A stretch of 64,000 nt of DNA from Terriglobales bacterium. GTDB taxonomy: Bacteria > Acidobacteriota > Terriglobia > Terriglobales > Acidobacteriaceae. Positions 43,311 through 51,537 of this stretch are shown in pieces. The position numbers and the translations under genes are program-made. The stretch's first letter is position 1, and the number at the start of each line of letters is the position of its first letter. The stretch covers positions 186,001 through 250,000 of the forward strand of contig DATMAB010000015.1 in the NCBI GenBank assembly GCA_035573675.1. The letters are read 5' to 3'. The notes under the pieces were generated by a model. It saw only the letters and a program-made list of their open reading frames with translations, had not been told where the DNA came from and made no database searches.

Positions 43311-45583
43311 CCCGAATTCACCGCGACCGAATCGCCGTAGAGTCGCCGGTACACGCTCACGTTGCGCTGGATGGCCTGCACATACTCACGCGTTTCGGTG
43401 AAGGGGATGGACTCTACGAACTCCGCTGCGTCGCGATAGGGGCCGTTGGCCAGCCATTGCGTCACCCGGTCGGGGCCGGCGTTGTAACTGGCCAGGGCGT
43501 ATTCGACCCGCCCGAACTCCTCCAGCCGGTCGCGGAAGTACTTGGTACCCAGTTGCAGGTTGACCTTGGGATCTCTCAACTTTGCCGTCGAGTAGGGCCT
43601 GAGCTTGAGCTCCCTTGCCACCTTCCTCCCCGTGGAAGGCAGCAATTGCATCAGCCCGATGGCGCGGGCCCGCGAGACCGCATCCGGGCGGAACTCCGAC
43701 TCCTGCCGGATGATGGAAGCCACCAGATAGGGATCGAGCCCGTTCGCCTCCGCGAAACGCTGGATCTCCTCCCAGTACAGCCGCGGGAACAACGCCTCCC
43801 ACACATTGCGCGGCAGGTCGCTGATCTCCCGCGAAAAATATCCCGGGAGCGACTTCTTGGCCACCTGCAGCGCTCGATAGTGACGCCCCATGAGCTGGTA
43901 CAGCCGCACGATTTCGCCGGCCGCCCAATCCGATCCGCCGTCCGCCATCACCTGCAGCTCGCGAATGGCAAAGTCATCGAGCGCGCCGTTCTGCAGCAGG
44001 CGGGCCTTGTGCGCACGGACCTCCTCCGCCGGCATGGCGGAGCGCCCCATGCGCACCGGCGGCTCGGGACGGGCGATCTTCTTGAGCAGAGCGTCGGGCG
44101 GCGCGGCGCCGTCGATGCCGATCTCCACCAACCGCTCGCGCGCCAGCCCCGCATAGTAGAAATAGCGGTATCGATCGGACACCCTCTGATAAAAGGCTCG
44201 CGCCCTGGGAAGGTTGTTCTGCTTCTCCAGGACCCGCCCGCGCCAGTACAGAGCTGCGGAAACCTCCATCGCTTCCGGATAACGTCCGATCAGTTCTTCC
44301 AATCGCGCGCCGGCCTCTTCCAGCCGGTCCAGGCGGTAGCTCAGCCACGCCGACTTCCACAGCATGTAAGAGCTCTTGGGCCCGTCCGGAAGCCTCTGGT
44401 AACCTTCATAGTAGAAGCGTGCGGCGGCGTCCATGTTGTTTTGCAATAGATGGCGGTTCCCCGCGGAGAGCAGCGCCTGTTGCAGCCACGGACTGTCGGA
44501 AGCCGTGCGGCGCAATTCTCCCAGGTACTGCAGGTACGCCTCGGGATCGGAGCGGATTTCGGTCAGGTAGAACAGCCGCTCGGCGTTGGCCTCCGCGGTG
44601 AGGCCCTCGATTTCGACCAATACCTTTCGGGCATCGGCATACTTTCGAGCCTTGAACAGCGCCCTCGCCAGATCGAGCTGGGCGTCGGCGTGTTCGGCCC
44701 CTTGAGCTTCCCGGGTCAGCTCACGATAGGCGGAGATCGCCTCGGCGTACTGGCGGGCCTCCAGCAACAGATCGGCCCGCTGCTTGCGCTGCTGTCTGGT
44801 GGGCGGCGGCAATTTCTGTGTGCGGCCAAGGCTCTCCAATTCCTGCTCGGCGGTCTTGGCCTGCGTGGATGCCGGCCAGCCGTAGTACACGCGTCGCAGC
44901 GCCTCCACTGCCTCTTTGAACCGCCCCGCCTGGGCATAGGATTGACCCAGGTCCAGCTCCACCTGGACGCTGGCAGGCTCGCGAATGCCTTCCAGGATGG
45001 CGATGGCTTCACGCGACTTGCCGATGGCCTTCAGTGATTCCGCGTGCAATTGCGCCGCATCCCGCTTGAACAACGACTCAGGATATCGCGCCCCAAATCC
45101 GTCCAGCGCCTTGGCGGCCTGGGCGGGCTGCCCGGAGTTCCCGTAAGCCAGCGCCAGGAAGTAGTCCACATAGTCGCCCAGTTCGCCTGCTCGCAGTTGC
45201 GCTTTTTCCAGGTTGGTCGCAGCCGCACGATACTCGCCGTCGAGGATCAGGGCGTATCCGGCTACCAACCACGCCAGTGCGCCCGCCGGATCCGTAGCAT
45301 GATCCGCGGCGTAGTCCTCCACTGCGGCATATGCGGCGACCGTGCGGCCGTTCAGCAGTTGTGCCGCCAGCGGCCGCAAGTCCGTGCTCCTGGCGGCGGC
45401 TTGCGCGGCTGCCTCTGCCCGCGGCGGCAGCGGCTTGCGATCGGCCGCTGGCCTCCGTTTCCCCGTCGCCTTGCTGCTTCCCTTCTGAGGGGATGAACCT
45501 GCAGCGGACCTCATGGAGGCGGCATGGTCACCCTGGGCCACCGTCAACAGGATTGCTGCCAGGATTAGGGTGCGCACAGCCAT
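43304..45583 (-). CDS. Slt-type soluble lytic murein transglycosylase with TPR-like superhelix
   Basis: A 759-residue exported enzyme. It has a signal peptide (AVRTLILAAILLTVAQGDHA), a basic Pro/Ala linker, a long TPR-like helical region (about 80-560), and a C-terminal SLT catalytic domain: the Glu in IIRQESEFRPDAVS, GLMQLLPSTGRKVA, and ALASYNAGPDRV. It cleaves peptidoglycan glycan strands with 1,6-anhydro product formation. The ATG at 45583 is preferred over the GTG at 45586. It starts 6 bases after the upstream gene and is probably co-transcribed with it. Confidence 0.93.
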   Translation of the reverse strand: MAVRTLILAAILLTVAQGDHAASMRSAAGSSPQKGSSKATGKRRPAADRKPLPPRAEAAAQAAARSTDLRPLAAQLLNGRTVAAYAAVEDYAADHATDPAGALAWLVAGYALILDGEYRAAATNLEKAQLRAGELGDYVDYFLALAYGNSGQPAQAAKALDGFGARYPESLFKRDAAQLHAESLKAIGKSREAIAILEGIREPASVQVELDLGQSYAQAGRFKEAVEALRRVYYGWPASTQAKTAEQELESLGRTQKLPPPTRQQRKQRADLLLEARQYAEAISAYRELTREAQGAEHADAQLDLARALFKARKYADARKVLVEIEGLTAEANAERLFYLTEIRSDPEAYLQYLGELRRTASDSPWLQQALLSAGNRHLLQNNMDAAARFYYEGYQRLPDGPKSSYMLWKSAWLSYRLDRLEEAGARLEELIGRYPEAMEVSAALYWRGRVLEKQNNLPRARAFYQRVSDRYRYFYYAGLARERLVEIGIDGAAPPDALLKKIARPEPPVRMGRSAMPAEEVRAHKARLLQNGALDDFAIRELQVMADGGSDWAAGEIVRLYQLMGRHYRALQVAKKSLPGYFSREISDLPRNVWEALFPRLYWEEIQRFAEANGLDPYLVASIIRQESEFRPDAVSRARAIGLMQLLPSTGRKVARELKLRPYSTAKLRDPKVNLQLGTKYFRDRLEEFGRVEYALASYNAGPDRVTQWLANGPYRDAAEFVESIPFTETREYVQAIQRNVSVYRRLYGDSVAVNSGK

Positions 45584-45589
45584 CACTGA

Positions 45590-46627
45590 CTATCCGGGGA
45601 AGTTGTTGCCCAGCGCCGACTCGTCGTTATCGGCCAGAATCCGTACCAGCTCTTTCACGAAATAATTGGCGTCCGCGGCAGCTGTCTTGCCGAAATGCTT
45701 CTCGTACTCGGCGCGGCTCTTCTCGATGTCTTCCTTCAGACGGTCATAGAGATCCTTGTGCTTCCGCCCCTCGGTCACCTTGGCCTGGTTGTACAGCTTG
45801 ATCTCTTCTACCAGCACCTTGGCCTTGCGTTTGGCCTTCTTGTGCAATTCCTGGTCGGCCGGACTCATGACCGGCTCCTCCACGCGGGCGGGCTCCTTCG
45901 GCGGGGGGGGCGGCGGCGGTGGGGGCGGTGCGGCGACGGAAGGGGGTGGCGGTGCTTCCGGCGCTTCCGCCGGAGCCGCCTCGCTTGCGCCCGCTGTCTT
46001 CCGCAGCGACAGCAGTTCCAGCCAGTGTCCGGTCGACCGCACCAGCACATGCAACGCCGACGGGTCGATCCTCCCGTCCGCGCCAGTTCCTACGTCGGCG
46101 TAGAGCAGCGCCGCAACCTTGTCCTTCACGACCAGCGGAAGCACTACCGCGTTGCCATCGGCAGGGTTGCCGAACGACGCGACGAAGTTGGAGGAGAATT
46201 CCGCCGCAGCCGCCGCTGCCGGCATGCGATCCTGCATGGCACGCGCGGCCAGGCCCCGGCTTGGATCGACGCTCGTGCCCTTGATGGCGTCGTCGTTCGC
46301 GAATCCCCGTCCCTGCCATCCGGTGGCCGTGCCGCCACGGATCACGAACAGGGCCACCCGGCCGGCGAACCGCGCGGCGCCGTCGAGCAGCGTCCGCAGA
46401 ATGTCGCTCTGCGAACTGACGTCCTGAATGGTTGCGATAGCCGAGTTCAGCACATCCGTCGGTGCGCCGCCGGGCGTCGTGGATTCTCCGGGGGCGGCTT
46501 GCAGCAGCGCTTCTATCTCCTGCAGCACACGCTCCGCCACTTCGCGCCGCAGCTCCGAGACGTGCGCCTCCAGCGCCTCAGAAATCACCCGTTCGACGAT
46601 GCTCCGGACTTCGCCTGGGTCGGCCAT
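45590..46627 (-). CDS. GAF-like domain protein with proline-rich linker
   Basis: A 345-residue cytoplasmic protein. The N-terminus is a helical coiled coil (about 1-50), followed by a GAF-like domain (about 60-215; SQSDILRTLLDGAARFAGRVALFVIRGG and LPLVVKDKVAALLYAD). A linker with a run of ten or more prolines comes next, then a charged helical C-terminus (about 265-345). It has a near-consensus promoter of its own and leads into the lytic transglycosylase gene. The sensed ligand and output are unknown. Confidence 0.78.
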   Translation of the reverse strand: MADPGEVRSIVERVISEALEAHVSELRREVAERVLQEIEALLQAAPGESTTPGGAPTDVLNSAIATIQDVSSQSDILRTLLDGAARFAGRVALFVIRGGTATGWQGRGFANDDAIKGTSVDPSRGLAARAMQDRMPAAAAAAEFSSNFVASFGNPADGNAVVLPLVVKDKVAALLYADVGTGADGRIDPSALHVLVRSTGHWLELLSLRKTAGASEAAPAEAPEAPPPPSVAAPPPPPPPPPPKEPARVEEPVMSPADQELHKKAKRKAKVLVEEIKLYNQAKVTEGRKHKDLYDRLKEDIEKSRAEYEKHFGKTAAADANYFVKELVRILADNDESALGNNFPG

Positions 46628-46694
46628 TGGGAGATGTGCGGAGGCAGCCCACCCCGCGACGGGCTGCGTGCAACCAGTTCCGCGCCTGCAGGCG

Positions 46695-46722
46695 ATTATA
46701 GGGCCTGAAGATGCACTGTCAA
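46695..46722 (-). promoter_or_regulatory. Consensus sigma-70 promoter of the GAF-like gene
   Basis: On the minus strand: perfect TTGACA (46722-46717), a 16-base spacer and perfect TATAAT (46700-46695), ending 67 bases before the ATG at 46627. It is the closest match to consensus seen in this window. Confidence 0.75.
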
Positions 46723-46765
46723 CGCCGGGTTGCCGCGCTCGGGAATCGCCAGAGTCAACCGCACC

Positions 46766-47140
46766 TTACTCGACGATGATGCGGCCCTGCATGTCGTCAT
46801 GTCCGGGGCCGCACACGATGCCGCAGGCGATCCGGAACTCGCCACGCTTGTCGGCATGGAAGCGCACCACCGCGGTTCCGAGCTTGGGAATCGGTTCTTT
46901 CATTCCCAGGTCGGGAATGTCGAAACCGTGCTGCACGTCCTGGCTGGTGATATGCAGCTCGACCACCGTGCCACGCTTCACGCGGATCTCGGAGGGCTCG
47001 AACTTGTACTTTCGGGCGGTGATATCGATCCGCACCGGCTTGCTGGAGAATCGGGAGCAACCCTCCATCCCCGGCAGCAGGAAAAGGATTGGGGCCGCTG
47101 TAATCCATGCAACAAATCGCGGGTTCAAACGTCGAATCAT
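46766..47140 (-). CDS. CuA-type cupredoxin lipoprotein (cytochrome oxidase subunit II-like)
   Basis: A 124-residue exported protein with a lipoprotein signal ending LLPGMEGCSRF and one cupredoxin domain. The copper site is the full CuA pattern: His in DVQHGFDIPDLG, then ACGIVCGPGHDDMQG. There are no other membrane helices, so it is a stand-alone CuA domain, unlike coxB at 19.8 kb. It may serve a ba3- or nitrous-oxide-reductase-like partner, or act in copper delivery. The ATG at 47140 starts the signal peptide; the longer frame adds only a non-conserved stretch. Confidence 0.88.
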   Translation of the reverse strand: MIRRLNPRFVAWITAAPILFLLPGMEGCSRFSSKPVRIDITARKYKFEPSEIRVKRGTVVELHITSQDVQHGFDIPDLGMKEPIPKLGTAVVRFHADKRGEFRIACGIVCGPGHDDMQGRIIVE

Positions 47141-47225
47141 AGGTCGTTTGCTTCTCTTTTGGATGCTTTGGGCATTCGAACAGGTACAATACACTTTTGC
47201 GGCAAACATTTTGCATCGGGACACC

Positions 47226-47855
47226 GTGACGCCCATCCAATCCCAAGTGACGGAAGCTGCCGGCGATGAGCTGGCGCTGGTGCAGGCTGCGCAGGCCGGT
47301 GATGTCGGCGCGTTCGAGCAGTTGGTGAAACGCTACGACCGTAACATCTTCCGCCTGGCGCAGCACATCACGCAGAACCGCGAGGACGCCGAAGACGTGC
47401 TTCAGGAGGCGTTCCTGAAGGCCTACACGCACCTCGGAGATTTCCAGGGGAACTCCAAGTTCTACACCTGGCTGGTGCGCATTGCGGTGAACGAGTCGCT
47501 GATGAAGCTGCGCCGCCGGCGCAGCGATAAGACGGTTTCCCTCGATGAAAGCGTCGAGACCGAGGAAAGCTCGATGCCCCGCGAGGTGGCCGACTGGGCC
47601 CCAAATCCCGAGCAGTTGTACCGCCAGGAGGAGCTGGCCGACATCCTTAGCCGCACCATTCAGGGCCTGCCGGCCAGCTTTCGCACCGTTTTCGTGCTGC
47701 GGGACGTCGAGGGATTGTCCACCGACGAGACGGCGGAAGCGCTCGGCTTGAGCATTCCTGCGGTAAAATCGCGGCTGCTGCGGGCGCGGCTTCAGCTTCG
47801 CGATCGCCTCAGCCGGTACTTCAAGAAGAACAGGAGTGACGACGCACAGAAGTGA
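47226..47855 (+). CDS. ECF-type RNA polymerase sigma factor
   Basis: A 209-residue sigma-70-family factor. Region 2 is YDRNIFRLAQHITQNREDAEDVLQEAFLKAY, with aromatic/charged contacts for the -10, and region 4 is STDETAEALGLSIPAVKSRLLRARLQL. The GTG at 47226 is used because the upstream open frame has no sigma homology; ATG 47163 is an alternative. A TACAAT at 47185-47190 may be its -10. The next gene is its probable anti-sigma factor (GTGA overlap). Confidence 0.9.
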   Translation: MTPIQSQVTEAAGDELALVQAAQAGDVGAFEQLVKRYDRNIFRLAQHITQNREDAEDVLQEAFLKAYTHLGDFQGNSKFYTWLVRIAVNESLMKLRRRRSDKTVSLDESVETEESSMPREVADWAPNPEQLYRQEELADILSRTIQGLPASFRTVFVLRDVEGLSTDETAEALGLSIPAVKSRLLRARLQLRDRLSRYFKKNRSDDAQK

Positions 47856-48097
47856 ACTGCACCCGTTTCCTTCAGGAACTCGCCGATTATCTCGACGGCA
47901 CGCTCGACACCGAGACCCGCGCTGAACTGGAAGAACACCTGGTCTGGTGTCACAACTGCTACGTCGTCTGCGACACCACCAAGAAGACCATCCAGATCTA
48001 CCGCGACCGCCAGCCCTACGACCTGCCTGAGCCTCTGCGCCTCAAACTGCAGGCCGCCATCATCTCCAAGTGCAAGTCCTCCACCAAGAAGTCCTGA
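47852..48097 (+). CDS. Zinc-finger (ZAS) anti-sigma factor
   Basis: An 81-residue cytoplasmic protein with the anti-sigma zinc-binding motif HLVWCHNC (HxxxCxxC) after an upstream Cys in MNCTRF, the zf-HC2/RskA-type layout. There is no membrane helix, so it is a soluble, probably redox- or zinc-responsive anti-sigma factor. The start is GTG at 47852, overlapping the sigma stop, so stoichiometric synthesis is expected. Confidence 0.9.
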   Translation: MNCTRFLQELADYLDGTLDTETRAELEEHLVWCHNCYVVCDTTKKTIQIYRDRQPYDLPEPLRLKLQAAIISKCKSSTKKS

Positions 48098-48117
48098 GCT
48101 GATCTCGCTTTTCATGC

Positions 48118-48214
48118 GTCATCCCGAGCGCAGAGAGTCACTCGCGCGACTTTCCCGGCGCGGAGAACTCTTGCGAGGAATCTCGAGTTTGCTTGCGGAA
48201 CGTTCCCAGGAACG
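48118..48214. repeat. Dispersed intergenic repeat element
   Basis: The 126-base gap between the anti-sigma and CBS genes begins with GTCATCCCGAGCG and contains GAGGAATCTCGAG. It ends with the palindrome CGTTCC-CA-GGAACG (48201-48214). GTCATCCCGAGC is the reverse complement of GCTCGGGATGAC at 55811-55822, so the same element type occurs twice in the window. Confidence 0.5.
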
Positions 48215-48223
48215 GGCCGTAAC

Positions 48224-48661
48224 CTAGTCCGAAGCCGGCGACGCCGCGGTTTTGCCCAGCAGTTCGTTCAGCAGCGCCAGCATGTCCGTTCCCGTAACGA
48301 TGCCCACCAGCTTTCCGTCTTCCACCACCGGCAGGGCGCCGATTTTCTTGGTGTAGAGCAGCGAGGCTGCGACGGACACTTCATCGCTGGGCGAAACGGT
48401 GATCACGTTGGTGCTCATCACCATGTTGATGGGCGTCGACTCGAAGACCTGGTTGTACTCTTCCGGCGTCATCCGGCTGAGCATCGAAGGGGCCACGCGG
48501 GCCACGTCGCGATCGCTGACCATGCCGACCACAGTGCCCTCGCTGTTGACGATGGGAACGTGCCGTTTGCCGCTCCGCCGGATGATCAGCGCGGCGTCCA
48601 GCAAGCGCGAATCCTCAGGCAACGTCGTGACCTTGGTGGTCATGTATTCGCGTACCAGCAT
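48224..48661 (-). CDS. Tandem CBS-domain protein
   Basis: A 145-residue protein made of two CBS motifs (about 1-60 and 75-140; MVSDRDVARV and IVTGTDMLALL ends), which together form one Bateman module binding adenine nucleotides. The ATG at 48661 has GGGGGAGG upstream and starts at MLVREYMTTKVTTL. There is no fused effector domain, so it is a stand-alone sensor or regulator. It is divergent from the GAF-GGDEF gene. Confidence 0.92.
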   Translation of the reverse strand: MLVREYMTTKVTTLPEDSRLLDAALIIRRSGKRHVPIVNSEGTVVGMVSDRDVARVAPSMLSRMTPEEYNQVFESTPINMVMSTNVITVSPSDEVSVAASLLYTKKIGALPVVEDGKLVGIVTGTDMLALLNELLGKTAASPASD

Positions 48662-48702
48662 CGCGTCCTCCCCCGGTACCTGCGCGGCATCCACCCGGCG
48701 GT

Positions 48703-50310
48703 ATGGCGGCGCATTGTAGCAGAGCCACGCTCGCCTCTCAATTCGAGCCTTCCGTAGGCTTCACCGCCCTCCGGAAAAAACTCCGTATAATACGCGTTCT
48801 CGGCCAGCCAGGCTGGCCGGCGGACCCGGCATTGAAGGAAGTCCATCCCAGCGTGCGCGAGATCGCCGTGCTGCAGGAAGCCACGGAGATGATCCTCGCC
48901 AGCACCGACGTCGACACCGTGCTGCACCAGATCCTGCTCATTGTGCGCAACTACTTCGGCGTGGCTCATTCGGCCGTGTTCCTGGTAGACCGCGGCGCGG
49001 GCGAACTCTACTGCCGCGCGCAGATCGGCTATGACGATTCCATCAGCGCGCACCGCCTGCGCATCGGCGTGGATGGCGTTGTCGGCGCCGCGGCCCAGGC
49101 CCGTTCGCCTCTGTGCGTTCCGGACGTCAGCCAGGAACCTCGTTACATCCCGGGCAGCCCTGACGTCCGCAGCACCCTCGCTCTCCCCCTCATCGTCCGG
49201 GAACAGGTGGTGGGCGTACTCGCGGCTGAAAGCTCCGAACTGGACTACTTCTCGCCCGACCTCAGCGCGCTGCTCAACCTGTTCGCCAGCCAGGCCGCGG
49301 TCGCTCTGGAGAACGCGCGGCTGTTCGCCAGCGAGCGCCGCCGTGTCCGCCAGATCGAGCTCATCAACCTGATCGCCCGTTCCGCCGCTTCGGCCGCCGA
49401 ACTGGAGCAGTTTCTCGGCACCCTCGCCGAGCTGATCGGCGATAGCTTCGAGGGCGCCGAGGTCGTCATCCTCCTGCGCGAGCCCGACGGCTCACTCCGT
49501 CCGCGCGCCAGCGCCGGCGCTGAAGGTCTGGCGGACGCAAGGTTTGCCGAGTCCGAGCGGTCGGGCATCATCGCCCAGGGCTTCGCCGCACGCCAGCACG
49601 TGGTGGTGAACGATATCCGCGCGAAAGCGGGATGGCCTGCATGTCTTCCCGGCGCAGGCTCGGAGCTGTGCGCGCCGCTGGTCAGCTTCGGCGAGACCTT
49701 GGGCGTGGTGGTGGTCTCGCATCCGCATTCCGGCTTCTTCAGCGAGGACGAACGGGCCATCGCGCAGGCTGCGGCCGATGTCTGCGCCACCGCCATCAAG
49801 AACGTGCAGCTCGCCGAGGAGCTGCGTCGCGTGGCGCACACCGACTTCGTCACGGGCGTCTACAACCAGCGCTACTTCCACACCGCCGTGTCGCAGGAGC
49901 TGGCGCGCTCCAAGCGTTACGGAAAGCCCTTCGCGCTGGCCATGCTCGATCTGCGCGCCTTCCGCGACGTCAACAGTTCGCTGGGCTTCGAAGGCGGCGA
50001 TACCATCCTGCGCCAGGTGGCGCAACTGCTGCGCTCCCAGGTGCGCAGCATGGACGTGCTCTGCCGTTACGCCGGCGACCGCTTCGCGCTGGTGCTGCCG
50101 GAAACCGACCGCGACCGCATGGCGGTCGTATTGCGCAAGATAGAGGAGAATCTGGCGCGCATCCGCATCCCGGGCAAGGACGGCGAAGAGCCCCTGGTCG
50201 CGACCTGCGCTTTCGTCAACTATCCCCACGATGCCGGCAACGCCCTCGAACTGACGCGCCTGCTCTTCGCGCGCGTGGACGAGGTCAAGAGATCGAGAAC
50301 GGGGCCCTGA
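48703..50310 (+). CDS. GAF-GAF-GGDEF protein with degenerate GGDEF motif
   Basis: Up to 535 residues. Two GAF domains (about 55-210 and 225-370) precede a GGDEF fold (about 380-525, DFVTGVYNQRYFHTAVSQEL). The signature loop reads RYAGDRFALVLPE, so GGDEF is AGDRF; the change of the metal/catalytic Glu to Arg suggests no diguanylate cyclase activity. The 5' end is uncertain: the first ATG is 48703, but a TATAAT lies at 48786-48791 and the similarity begins near LKEVHPSVREIAVLQE. A TTG at 48832 or GTG at 48853 is therefore plausible. Confidence 0.82.
   Translation: MAAHCSRATLASQFEPSVGFTALRKKLRIIRVLGQPGWPADPALKEVHPSVREIAVLQEATEMILASTDVDTVLHQILLIVRNYFGVAHSAVFLVDRGAGELYCRAQIGYDDSISAHRLRIGVDGVVGAAAQARSPLCVPDVSQEPRYIPGSPDVRSTLALPLIVREQVVGVLAAESSELDYFSPDLSALLNLFASQAAVALENARLFASERRRVRQIELINLIARSAASAAELEQFLGTLAELIGDSFEGAEVVILLREPDGSLRPRASAGAEGLADARFAESERSGIIAQGFAARQHVVVNDIRAKAGWPACLPGAGSELCAPLVSFGETLGVVVVSHPHSGFFSEDERAIAQAAADVCATAIKNVQLAEELRRVAHTDFVTGVYNQRYFHTAVSQELARSKRYGKPFALAMLDLRAFRDVNSSLGFEGGDTILRQVAQLLRSQVRSMDVLCRYAGDRFALVLPETDRDRMAVVLRKIEENLARIRIPGKDGEEPLVATCAFVNYPHDAGNALELTRLLFARVDEVKRSRTGP
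48786..48791 (+). promoter_or_regulatory. Candidate -10 element inside the annotated 5' end of the GAF-GGDEF gene
   Basis: A perfect TATAAT, without a clear -35 at 17 bases. If used, the transcript starts after the first in-frame ATG and translation must begin downstream (TTG 48832 or GTG 48853). Confidence 0.4.
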
Positions 50311-50339
50311 AAACAAAACCGGCGGTCGCAGCCGCCGGT
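50310..50339 (-). terminator. Rho-independent terminator of the M48 protease gene
   Basis: An 8-bp stem ACCGGCGG / CCGCCGGT (50318-50325 and 50332-50339) with a 6-base loop. On the minus strand it is followed by TTTGTTTT. It also lies directly after the convergent GAF-GGDEF stop. Confidence 0.75.
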
Positions 50340-50358
50340 GGTCGCACACTTCCCTTCC

Positions 50359-51354
50359 TTATTCGTCGCGGCGCTTCAGAACGGGCGCGTCGTCGTCCTC
50401 TTTTTTCGAATCGTCCTGCCCGTCCTTGCTGTCCGCCGTCTTGGTGCGGCGCAGGCTGGGCGCCTTTTCATTCTCCTGGTCGGCCAGCTTGCGGCGGTTC
50501 TGCAAGGCGGCCAGCCGCGATTTCACGTCGTCGAACTCGGATGTAGTGACCACGTACTGGTCGCGAGGCGGCAGGACCTTGGCGATCTCGTCCTGCGACT
50601 TGGCGATGCGGTCGGGCGTCTGGGGATGGGTGGAGAACGCCTTGGCCAGCGTGCCGGGTTTCTTCTTTTCGCGGGCCTGCAGCTTTTCGAAGAACTGCAC
50701 GAAGGCCTGGGGGTCGTAGCCGCTGGCGTAGAGGTACTGGATGCCCAGGCAGTCGGCTTCGCGCTCGAATCCGCGCGAGAAGGTGAGGAAAGTCACGGGC
50801 AGCGCCAATCCAGCCGCCATGCGAATGCCGTACCCCAGGCCGCCGCCCACGAAGATGAGCGGGATGGAGGCCAGGTTCAGCAGTTGCCCGCGGGTGGCCT
50901 GGCGGGTGGCATGGCGCGCGGCCACGTGCGCGATCTCGTGCGCCATCACGCCGGCCAGCTCCGCTTCTTCGTCGGCCGCCAGGATCAGCCCGGTGTTGAC
51001 GTAGAAGAATCCGCCGGGCAGCGCGAAGGCGTTGACCTCATCCGAATCGATCACCTTGATGGTGAAGGGCACGCGGGCGTCCGAGTTGCGCACCAGATTC
51101 TGCCCGATGCGGTTCACGTATTCGGCGACCACGGGATCCTGGACGATGCGGGAACTCTGGTCCACCTGGGCAGCGAATTCCTTGCCGATCTGGATCTCCT
51201 TGTCCAGTGAGTACCAGTTGCCCAGGCCTCCGCCTTTGCCGATGTTCCGGTTGCCGATGGCCTCGATGTTCGAGGGGCAGTCTGCCCATGCGCTGGGGGC
51301 CGTGACCAAAGCTGCTATCAGGGCCAGCGCCAGCGCGAACGCACGAGCTTTCAT
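50359..51354 (-). CDS. Periplasmic M48-family zinc metalloprotease (BepA-like)
   Basis: A 331-residue exported protease. The signal peptide (KARAFALALALIAALVTAPSAWA) precedes the M48 domain with HEIAHVAARH as the zinc motif and FEREADCLGIQYL with the third ligand Glu. HPQTPDRI is the usual C-terminal family block. The last 60 residues are charged and disordered. The BepA/LoiP group works in outer-membrane protein quality control, but no TPR domain is present here. The ATG at 51354 has GGAAGG upstream. Confidence 0.92.
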   Translation of the reverse strand: MKARAFALALALIAALVTAPSAWADCPSNIEAIGNRNIGKGGGLGNWYSLDKEIQIGKEFAAQVDQSSRIVQDPVVAEYVNRIGQNLVRNSDARVPFTIKVIDSDEVNAFALPGGFFYVNTGLILAADEEAELAGVMAHEIAHVAARHATRQATRGQLLNLASIPLIFVGGGLGYGIRMAAGLALPVTFLTFSRGFEREADCLGIQYLYASGYDPQAFVQFFEKLQAREKKKPGTLAKAFSTHPQTPDRIAKSQDEIAKVLPPRDQYVVTTSEFDDVKSRLAALQNRRKLADQENEKAPSLRRTKTADSKDGQDDSKKEDDDAPVLKRRDE

Positions 51355-51537
51355 AGAACCTTCCTTGGCGATGCCGTGCCCAACATCTGCTTGGATTATA
51401 CGCCGCCTCTCCCGAGGCAGATTCCCTTCTGGCCCATTAGATTCAGGCTGCGGCCGGCGCGTTTCCCGACCGGCCCACAATCTTCTTGAGCCGCTCCGGC
51501 AATGCCCGTAGCATGGCGGTCGGATTCGGAGGCACTC

